Assembly (NCBI GenBank): GCA_001544655.2
Contig: FCOD02000008.1
Span: 124,001-188,000 of the forward strand
DNA from: Caballeronia turbans
GTDB taxonomy: Bacteria > Pseudomonadota > Gammaproteobacteria > Burkholderiales > Burkholderiaceae
Length of the DNA: 64,000 nt
Reading direction: 5' to 3'
Of the stretch, positions 57,115 to 64,000 are shown one piece after another. Positions within the stretch are counted from its first letter, which is position 1. The number at the start of each line of letters is the position of its first letter. The translations under genes were made by a program, and so were the position numbers. The notes beneath the pieces are model-generated. The model was given only the letters and a program-made list of their open reading frames with translations. It was not told where the DNA came from and searched no databases.

Positions 57115-58175
57115 CCGGTCGTCGGACTTGCAAGGCCAACGGCGTGGTCAAACGAGCGCTCGATCAAGCGTTGTTGGGGATCACCTTTGATCGCAGATAG
57201 CAGCGCAGCGCTCAATTCGGTGTCGCAGCCTGTATGCCGCAAATGCGTGGGATGTCTTGAAGCGGTTTGCATCTCCGCCATCTGGGCGATTTCCGCTTCG
57301 AGCTTGTCCGTTGTCGACGGCATCGGACGCAAGATGCGGCTCGTTTGCGCGTCGTCCAAGGGGCCGTGGATCTTTTGGCAAACGTGCCGGCCTTAACCGT
57401 TTCCCTCGGCTCCAACAGAATCGCTGCCACGCCCTCGGAGAATTCGTGAGGCAAGTCGTCTTCGGGCCAGATCTGGGCGGCAACGATCAGTTTGACGGCA
57501 CCGTCGCGCTCGCCCACCTGGTTGACGATCCACGGCGCATTCCCTGACCGGCTCGCACGTCACGGTAAATCGCACGCCCGGCGCGGCTTTCTACAGCGCG
57601 CCCTTCAATTCACTCTCGAACCCAGCTATCTTGGCTGGTATTTCGCCATGAAGCAGCGTGACCGCAATCTCGCGTCTATTTTCTATCGCCGGCTTTAGGC
57701 TGTCGGCAAGCTCGGACAGAACGTTGCCGTATTGTTCTTTTCCTGCTTTAACAGCCTTCCGCTCCAATCCTTTCGCGTGGTCTTTGTTCACAGGTAGGTC
57801 GCCGACTGCATCACCAAAGCTAACCGTAGGTACCGGGGTGATCGCAACCGCAGCCGCGACGCGCAGATGCCGTTGACACTACGATCGCCACAAAGCAACC
57901 AGGCGATCCTGTTCATTCTCTTGCTCTTCTGCCTGGACTTTCGCGCTTTCCCAACAATCGAGGGCTACGCCAAAAACGAGACAACACGCGACCAGTGGCG
58001 CGCCGATCAGCAAAACCCAAAATGTCGCGGTGTTTATTGATTTATTGTGAGGCCATAGCAGCAAAACGGCGCCGACCGCGCTCGATGCAATAGCGACCAG
58101 CGTCGGCAGCCAAGCGCGCCACGAAATGGACTTGGGGTGCTCCGTCTTGAGCATCGTCGGGATGGGCCACAGCAT
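57066..58175 (-). pseudogene. decayed T6SS-associated membrane protein gene
   Basis: The piece at 57879-58175 encodes two membrane helices (LPTLVAIASSAVGAVLLLW; FWVLLIGAPLVACCLVFGVA) and ends at a TAG. The same frame continues past it (CQRHLRVAAAVAI, then GLERKAVKAGKEQYG) to a second TAG at 57591-57593 and on to RFTVTCEPVRE. Shifts to other frames then carry WIVNQVGERDGAVKLIV, WPEDDLPHEFSEGV and LSAALLSAIKGDPQQR to the end. I recognise the pattern as a membrane gene often found beside vgrG/effector modules in Burkholderia; its role is unknown. At least two nonsense and two frameshift changes make it dead. Confidence 0.75.
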
Positions 58176-58348
58176 GGAGAAATGTCAGGAAAACGGAATA
58201 CGCGCTTCGCGGGCGGATACGTCCGCACCAGCGCGCAACGTCGACGGGCACAATGAGGATTCGTGCCGCAAGGCAGTGCTAACGACAACGCGAAACGGCT
58301 GAGTCAGGACGGCCCGCGCTAATGCGGGCCATCCTCTTATGAAGAAGC

Positions 58349-59341
58349 TTAGTCCACGCGGGTCGGACCACCGTCTTCACGGCTCAGGACGATCCATGTG
58401 ACTGGACCCTCCTTGCCATCGCGACCAATTCCAGACGGCAGCGTATCGCCCGCTTTGAACATCCGCTCTTGCAGCATCGTATCGGGCGATTCCTGCACAC
58501 CCCAGCGCCCAGCGTGAGGACAGGCTTCACCCGTGCAGGCCGAAATGTGCGCTTTTTCCTGCTCGGTTTGCGGCTTCGCTCGCTGCTGCCGTGCGAATTC
58601 CACCATGTCCTTCGGATAGAACGGCATGTCACGATAGACACTGTCGTCGATGTTCCACAGCAGCGTCACCAGCCCCGCTTCGAACGCCCAATAGCCGAAG
58701 AAGAAGGCGTGCAATCGCTTGTGGCGATCGTGCCAGTAGCAATTCTTCATGCCCGAATACCATGTCTTCAGGTATTTCGTCATAGCCTTCTGCTGATCTG
58801 CGCTGGTCGTCTCCGTCGCCTGGAGCAAAGCAGCGTAGGGCCTTTCGTGAACTAACGATTCACCCGGCATCGAGATGCCGAAGCGTTCGAATAGGCGGCG
58901 CACTAACACGTCTTGGCCGTCATCTTCCTTCGTGCTGATCCAGCTAGCGATCTGCGGGACGTATTCTTTCAGGTCCAGCATGACCGCCAACGACAAAAGC
59001 CACATCACATACTGATAGGCGTCTGGCTCCCAGAGTAACAGTTTATCGTCTGCTACAAACCGCTCACGATACGTTCTGAATGTATCGAAGGTTCGCATAG
59101 CATGTGGACGAAGCGAAGCTATATCATCTCCGGCAGAGTAGCGAGCAATCAAAAGATGCAACGCAATTCCTACCTTCTCCCAATAAAGACGCTTCTTGTG
59201 GTCCTCGTCTTTCTCTGGGTCGTTCAGCATTTGTGCAACCTTGTCACTCACCAATCTCGATTCGAAGAACTCGATCTTCTCCTGATAATGACTCTCTGGC
59301 AAAAGCGATTCACGCTTACGTTCGTCAAATATTTCGGTCAT
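58349..59341 (-). CDS. PoNi-type immunity protein (DUF1910/DUF1911)
   Basis: The protein has 330 residues. The DUF1911 core is clear: YLKTWYSGMKNCYWHD, then FFFGYWAFEAGLVTLLWNIDD and FYPKDMVEFAR. Such proteins are known immunity partners of PoNe DNase effectors. A C-terminal extension with a Cys pair (CTGEACPHAGRW, then FKAGDTLPSG) is seen in other T6SS-linked immunity proteins. AAGGAAACC precedes the ATG. It is the gene after the putative toxin, 16 bp away, as expected for an effector-immunity pair. Confidence 0.8.
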   Translation of the reverse strand: MTEIFDERKRESLLPESHYQEKIEFFESRLVSDKVAQMLNDPEKDEDHKKRLYWEKVGIALHLLIARYSAGDDIASLRPHAMRTFDTFRTYRERFVADDKLLLWEPDAYQYVMWLLSLAVMLDLKEYVPQIASWISTKEDDGQDVLVRRLFERFGISMPGESLVHERPYAALLQATETTSADQQKAMTKYLKTWYSGMKNCYWHDRHKRLHAFFFGYWAFEAGLVTLLWNIDDSVYRDMPFYPKDMVEFARQQRAKPQTEQEKAHISACTGEACPHAGRWGVQESPDTMLQERMFKAGDTLPSGIGRDGKEGPVTWIVLSREDGGPTRVD

Positions 59342-59357
59342 CTTTGGTTTCCTTACA

Positions 59358-60779
59358 CTACAGCGTTATCGCACCAATCGAATTTGCGTTCGCGTCTAGC
59401 TTGGTTATGCTTATCACTTCGCCGGATTCGTCGACGACCATCAGCCATTTCTCGAAACGCTCGTCAAGGATGTCGACGGCGCGCTCATCACCGACGGCAT
59501 CAGGAAGCCTATACTCAACCCACTTGTCGCTCATCTGCTTGGCGCTTGGGTAATTTTTTGACCCCTTCGTAGGCTTCAAGTCTTTATCGGTAAATTTCCC
59601 ACCAGTCCGATACTTCGTCTCGGTGACAACATACGGAGGAGGCAGTTCGCCCGGCGGCTTCTTGTACACGCCATCGATACCCCGACCGATCGGCACATCT
59701 TCAAGCGAGCGCGGCGGCTGGCGGTCCTTGAGCATAACATTCTCATAGCCCTTGCCCCCCATGTACTGATCGCTGACGATCTCGCCATAGATGCCCTTCT
59801 TCGCCGTGGTCAACTTCTTCACATCGACCGGCTCGCCCTCATGGACATTCGCGCTCGTCGGCGCCTTCTCGACCGGCTGCGGCAAGGATCCACCACCCCT
59901 TGCCGCACCACCGGCGGCCTCCGCCCCATCACGGAACACGGGCAGCACCCTCGGCGGCACGCCAATCCCTGAACTCACCCGGATCCTGTCCGCGGCAGCC
60001 ATCTCCGGCTTGGCCGCGGACACGGCTGCATAAGCAGGTTGGCGAACCGGCGGCATCACCTGCTTGAGCATGTCCTGAAGCGCCTGGTCCAACTGGCTGA
60101 GCGCCTTGGGTACTTCTTGCGCCAAACGCGTCTGCAACGCATAGAAGCTCTTCTCCATGCGCTCGAGTTGGACAATCATCCCTCGGGCACGCTCGAAGTA
60201 TTCGAGGCGACTGAGCTGCGCCTTCGCCTTCGTGATGAGGCTCAGCGTGCTCTCAATGAAGCCCTTGAGCTTGCTCACCAGCAGCTCAGCGTAGTCGGCA
60301 AAGCGCACCATCTTCAGTAGCTTGACGACGTTGCCCTTGGTGAAACTCTCCAGAAACCCCACCACATCGACCAGAATCGCGCCGCCTTTCTTGACCAGCA
60401 TCAGACACAGCGCGCGCAGAATAGCCGCCGCTTCGTCGCCAACGAGTGCACCGACCAAAGCGCCAGTTGCCGCACAGATCACTGGACCGAACACACCCAG
60501 CGCCGACGCAATCAGGATGACCCACTCCTCCCATTCGGGGTGCGCGGCATTCTGCTGGGCTGTGCTCGTCCCGGCGTAGCGATGTCCGAGTCGCAAACAC
60601 ACCGCTGCGAGATCGCGCGCACTGGTGACGATCACCGCGCCGGGCACGGTCATGGCCACCAGCATGTCGGTGACGATCACACTCGTTGGACGGTCCTCGG
60701 CAAACTCGCCCAGCGTCAACGACTTCAGCCATTCATACGCGCCAATGGCCTCGTCCCATACCTTTCCAAGCCCGCTCAT
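59358..60779 (-). CDS. putative T6SS effector with C-terminal PoNe-like DNase domain
   Basis: The protein has 473 residues. Residues 33-55 and 87-130 are hydrophobic (possible membrane-insertion region). Residues 160-240 are helical, possibly coiled coil. Residues 255-315 are a Pro/Ala/Gly linker. Residues 325-450 look like a PD-(D/E)xK nuclease: GIYGE with E333, GRGIDGVY with D369, and VVTETKY with E387 and K389, followed by QMSDKW. It overlaps the vgrG fragment by ATGA and precedes a PoNi-type gene, so it should be a VgrG-delivered antibacterial DNase. The N-terminal domain is not one I recognise. Confidence 0.78.
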   Translation of the reverse strand: MSGLGKVWDEAIGAYEWLKSLTLGEFAEDRPTSVIVTDMLVAMTVPGAVIVTSARDLAAVCLRLGHRYAGTSTAQQNAAHPEWEEWVILIASALGVFGPVICAATGALVGALVGDEAAAILRALCLMLVKKGGAILVDVVGFLESFTKGNVVKLLKMVRFADYAELLVSKLKGFIESTLSLITKAKAQLSRLEYFERARGMIVQLERMEKSFYALQTRLAQEVPKALSQLDQALQDMLKQVMPPVRQPAYAAVSAAKPEMAAADRIRVSSGIGVPPRVLPVFRDGAEAAGGAARGGGSLPQPVEKAPTSANVHEGEPVDVKKLTTAKKGIYGEIVSDQYMGGKGYENVMLKDRQPPRSLEDVPIGRGIDGVYKKPPGELPPPYVVTETKYRTGGKFTDKDLKPTKGSKNYPSAKQMSDKWVEYRLPDAVGDERAVDILDERFEKWLMVVDESGEVISITKLDANANSIGAITL

Positions 60780-61680
60780 GCCTGTTCTCCTTCATTGTTT
60801 TGAGGCATGACGTCGTTCATGTCCGAATCGTGCTCGGCCGTGATGCTCGCTTTGTGTGGATTGGGGTCATCCAGATAGCGGATGCGTGCTCCCATGCCCG
60901 TGGGCAGGCCCGTTAGGCGGACGTAGCCTTCGGCATTGAGTGTGCCGCTGCGTGTAGTACCGTCATCGAGTGTGGCGATGTACTGACATCCCGCGACGGG
61001 AGAACCGTCCGCATAGATGCGCCGAAACTCGAGATCGGTGGCGCCGGGCGCCGGATAGGGCAGAGCAGGCATCGGCGTGTTTTGCGAGGCCTGACCCTGC
61101 TTCTGGATCGTGATGACCTTGAAGAACAGATCGGCAGGGCCGCCCAGTGTGATGTTGCCGTCCTTCAGTTGAACGAACGCGCCGTCGCATTCGAGAATCA
61201 GTTCCTTGGCTGCCGCAACCGTCACTTTGCCGTTGACGCTGGTGATCGTCATGTCCTTATCGGACGCCAGCGTCATCGCATCGGTCTGCGCCTGAACCTC
61301 CACCGGCCCCTTGGCGGCGAAGAGTTTCAATCCCATCTTCTGCGCAAAGATCGACACCAGTTCGCCCGCAGCCACGGTAAAGCGCTTCACCACGCTGAAG
61401 TCCGCGTTCTTGCCCACCACCGCGGAGATGTTCTCCTGCGCGCTCACGTGAACGCCTCGACCCGATACGACGCCGATCGAGCCCGGCGCGCTCGCGAGAA
61501 GCCCCCGCTGCTTCAGACCGTCGAGTTCGTCCTTGACCTGTTGCTGCGCGTCGGTGTCCGCAGGAACCGCCTTGGCCGCGCGGGACGAGTCGGCCAGCGA
61601 CTTGGCCAGTGTCAATGCGCTTTCAAGCTCCGCGATCGTCTGCTGCATATCGAGTTGCTTGCCCGATGCAGCGGGCTGGT
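60776..61680 (-). pseudogene. vgrG: C-terminal fragment of vgrG
   Basis: About 300 codons remain. ASGKQLDMQQTIAELESAL opens a DUF2345 domain (ASAPGSIGVVSGRGVHVSAQ; VTVAAAKELILECDG). Then comes an extension of about 100 residues (ATDLEFRRIYADGSPVAGC) that probably binds the effector. The gp27/gp5-like needle part is gone: the frame is cut at about 61680, where tpsB sequence on the other strand begins. Confidence 0.85.
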
Positions 61681-61884
61681 CATCGCCTCGGTCGACAACT
61701 CGGGCAGTCGCGCAACGGGCAAACTGCAAGGCAATTTGAGTCTAGGCATCGACAATCCGCTCGGCTTGAACGACATCTTTACCGTCGGCGCAAATCAGGA
61801 CCTTGAGTTTGGTGACAAGGGACTCGGCTCGCATGGCTTCAACGGCTCGTATTCCGTGCCATGGGGTTTCTGGACGGCGAACCG
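61681..61884 (+). pseudogene. middle fragment of a two-partner-secretion transporter (TpsB)
   Basis: About 68 codons read SVDNSGSRATGKLQGNL, LGIDNPLGLNDIFTVG and GSHGFNGSYSVPWGFW, the standard FhaC/ShlB barrel sequence. Both ends are cut: vgrG on the left, cas1 on the right. In intact relatives about 110 residues separate SVPWGYW from the LNLSVPF that opens the fragment at 52725-53164, so this is probably another piece of that gene. Confidence 0.82.
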
Positions 61885-62222
61885 ATGCTGCCAACCGTTT
61901 TCTCGACCACGGAAACTATCTTGCCTATGGCCTGGGTGCGACGGCCACCTGGGTCTTGGGCTTGCCTCATGGGCTGGCCGTACTGCACGGCAAAACGCGA
62001 CGCGGCGGCCTGGTATTCGACGCGGCCGATCTGATCAAGGACGCGGTTATCCTTCCGCAAGCCTTCCTGTCGGCCATGCGCGGCGACGACGAACAACAAT
62101 TTCGACGGCACTGTATCGAGGCGATGACGCGCGACGAGTCGCTGGACTTCATCATCGACACGCTCAAGGTCATCGCCGTCGAGACCGCGCGCCTTGCGCA
62201 AGCATCGAATGCACGGTCGTGA
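61885..62222 (+). pseudogene. cas1: 5'-truncated cas1 (type I-F), C-terminal ~112 codons
   Basis: The translation TDAANRFLDHGNYLAYG, ATWVLGLPHGLAVLHGKTRR and VFDAADLIKDAVILPQAF is the C-terminal part of I-F Cas1. About 200 N-terminal residues are missing, including part of the integrase active site, so it cannot integrate spacers. It is fused directly after tpsB sequence. Its TGA overlaps the GTG start of cas3. Confidence 0.88.
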
Positions 62223-63328
62223 ACGTCCTGTTCGTCTCCCAATGCACCAAACGCGCGCTGAGCGAAACGCGGCGTATTCTCGACCAGTTCGCCGAGCGGC
62301 GCGGCGAGCGCACCTGGCAGACGCCTATCACCCATGCCGGGCTGGATACGGTACGCAAGCTATTGCGGCAGAGCGCGAGAAAGAACACTGCTGTCGCCTG
62401 CCACTGGATACGCGGGCGCGATCACAGCGAGTTGATGTGGATCGTCGGGGATGCGCGGCAGTTCAATGAAGAGGGCGCCGTACCGACGAATACGACGGTG
62501 AATGACGTGCTGCGCGTCGAAGATGAAAGCACGTGGCACCGGCTACCGGAAGTGTCGTCACTGAGCGCGCTGGCCGCGCTGTTGCATGATCTGGGCAAGG
62601 CGACGCAAGCATTTCAGGAACGGCTGCGCGAGCCTCGCGCACAGGAGCGTAACCATTATCGCCACGAATGGGTGTCGGTGCGCTTGTTTCAGGCATTCGT
62701 TGGCGATACTCACGACGACGCGGACTGGTTGAACCGCCTCGCATCCTGCACGGATCCGCAGATCGACGCGAAGGCGTTCGAGGCGCAGTGGCTCGATCAT
62801 CGAGAAGGCCGCCTCGTGCGGGACGGCCTGGACAGAACAGAAGCCCAAGATGGCTTACCGTTCGCGACGTTGCCGCCGCTGGCGCAGACCGTGGCCTGGC
62901 TCATCTTGACGCATCATCGGATGCCTTGCATGCCCGTGCCGCAGGCGCTCGGAAGCTCGGACGACGATATCGAACACCCGCGAGATCGTTGGCGCCGTTT
63001 CGGCGCCCATATCAACAGTGTCAATCGACATCACCTGCGCGACTTGCTTGCGCAGATCACCGCGGACTGGAACGAGCCGCGCGAAGCAGCGGACCGTGCC
63101 ACGGTGGCGCGGCATTGGCGCTTTCCGTGCGGCTTGCCAGTCGCTACCGTTTCCTGGCGCAAGCAAGCCGCGCGGTATGCACGCAAGCTACTGGAGATAC
63201 CTGGCGCGACGACAACCCCAGCCGCATTGGACGATCCGTTCGTGATGCACGTATCGCGGCTATGTCTGATGCTGGCCGATCATCACTACTCCAGCATTGA
63301 AGATGAGGCGCGTCGTGCGACATTCTAG
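62219..63328 (+). pseudogene. cas3: 3'-truncated cas2-cas3 fusion (type I-F), N-terminal ~369 codons
   Basis: It starts with GTG at 62219 (GTGA overlap with cas1). Residues 1-100 are the Cas2-like N-terminus (NVLFVSQCTKRALSETRRI). The HD nuclease follows, with HD in LAALLHDLGKATQAFQERL and more His residues in HHRMPCMPVPQ. The frame ends at a TAG soon after LMLADHHYSS, where IS3 sequence begins. The SF2 helicase and C-terminal domains (about 700 residues) are absent, so target degradation should be lost. Confidence 0.88.
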
Positions 63329-63770
63329 AAAAGGCCGCCGAGTACTTTGCGAACGGACTACGGCAAGGTACGCGTTCATGCAAGCCCATGTCAAAGACCA
63401 TTGTCTGCGCACGATGTGCCGGATACTCGGCGCTCATCGCAGCGGCCATTACGCGCCTTGCAGCGTCAGTTGGGCAATGCGCGCAAGCGCGAGAATGAGC
63501 GGCTGCTGGGTCTGATCAAGCATCACAGACTGGCCAGGGGAGGCGTCTACGGTTACCGCAAAGTCACGATAGATTTGCGGGAAATCGGGCGAGACGGGCG
63601 GCCGCCACCGCGTATTCCAACTATTACGAAGCGAAGGCCTGTGCGCGGAGGTTGGCTACGGTGGCAAGCCGGGATATCACGGTGGTCTGCTCGGTGCTGT
63701 TGCCAATCTATGAACCGGACCTTCACGCCTGATGCTGCCACTCCAATGCCGTGGCAGAGAGATTTTTCAT
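63320..63770 (+). mobile_element. decayed IS3-family insertion sequence remnant
   Basis: DILEKAAEYFA (end of OrfA) at 63320 is followed, across frameshifts, by AFMQAHVKDHCLRTMCRILGA, then ERLLGLIKHHRLARGGVYGYRK and EVGYGGKPGYHGG, the N-terminal part of an IS3-group OrfB. The DDE core and both terminal repeats are missing. It sits where cas3 is cut and is the probable cause. Confidence 0.78.
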
Positions 63771-63871
63771 GCGCTGAATAAAGGACGAGTCGAATGCACT
63801 GACCGATTCCTGTCCTTGCGTTTCCGAGCGGTGTGTACCGTGCAAAGTCAATTTTATAGTGAGGAAATGGA

Positions 63872-64000
63872 ATGGAGAAATCGAATATAAAAGAACAACA
63901 TTCAAGCTTCCGTGCGGCAATCGATGCATTCCTGAGGGACCGCCTGCAGACGAAGCTCGACAAACTCGATGTCGAAGATCCCAAGCGACCAGAGCTCATC
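63872..64000 (+). CDS. cas8f: type I-F Cascade large subunit Cas8f (Csy1), N-terminus only in window
   Basis: Forty-three codons are visible from the ATG at 63872, behind GAGGAAATGG. EQHSSFRAAIDAFLRDRLQ and the following KLDKL segment match the Csy1 start. In I-F loci cas8f follows cas3, as here. The frame is open to the right edge. An intact ribosome site and start suggest that the crRNA-binding complex genes may still be expressed. Confidence 0.85.
   Translation, partial: MEKSNIKEQHSSFRAAIDAFLRDRLQTKLDKLDVEDPKRPELI

Overview
The window is high-GC DNA with the gene content of a beta-proteobacterium in the Burkholderiaceae. A Paraburkholderia- or Caballeronia-like, soil- or plant-associated bacterium is my best guess. 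The evidence is the oxalate genes, the nap-ccm genes, Burkholderia-style type VI secretion (T6SS) parts and a type I-F CRISPR. No rRNA or marker gene fixes the species.

Region 1 (1-5.8 kb): a branched-chain or short-chain acyl-CoA degradation operon on the minus strand (acyl-CoA dehydrogenase, acyl-CoA ligase, enoyl-CoA hydratase, 3-hydroxyisobutyryl-CoA hydrolase running off the left edge). An AraC-type regulator is divergent from it. The set fits valine/isobutyrate catabolism.

Region 2 (5.8-18.6 kb): assorted housekeeping and accessory genes. These include an alpha-ketoglutarate-permease-type transporter, a DUF2891 protein, YnfA, a MATE pump, a secreted alpha/beta hydrolase, a secreted DNA/RNA endonuclease, an O6-alkylguanine-DNA alkyltransferase, an OmpA-type lipoprotein, a double KaiC-domain ATPase coupled to a lone receiver-domain protein, and a CsbD-like protein.

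Region 3 (18.6-36.1 kb): an oxalate catabolism island. It holds formyl-CoA transferase (frc), a TPP enzyme in the oxalyl-CoA decarboxylase position, an NDP-forming acyl-CoA synthetase, a fumarylacetoacetase-family hydrolase, extra sucCD genes, a PanE-like reductase, a GntR/FCD regulator and an oxalate:formate antiporter (OxlT type) with LysR regulators. A shared TGATATACA motif lies in front of four of these transcription units and is probably the GntR operator. An aldehyde dehydrogenase follows.

Region 4 (36.4-48.2 kb): yjdM, then napEDABC (periplasmic nitrate reductase) running straight into ccmABCDEFGHI (cytochrome c maturation). This is one long plus-strand respiratory operon with mostly overlapping genes.

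Region 5 (48.2-64 kb): a heavily rearranged accessory region. It contains an intact orphan tssF behind a 5'-truncated tssM that is fused in frame, across one TAG, to a metzincin protease cut just after its Met-turn. It also holds a tRNA 3'-end remnant, a nine-repeat type I-F CRISPR array without a visible leader, zinc-ribbon repeat proteins, a frameshifted yiaA, tssJ, a decayed T6SS membrane gene, a PoNi/PoNe-type immunity/effector pair behind a vgrG C-terminal fragment, and the start of a broken I-F cas operon (cas1 C-terminus, cas2-3 cut by an IS3 remnant, then an apparently intact start of cas8f). Two pieces of one two-partner-secretion transporter gene (tpsB) lie at the two ends of this block in opposite orientation. 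One inversion of about 8.7 kb would put both tpsB and array-cas1 back in sensible order.
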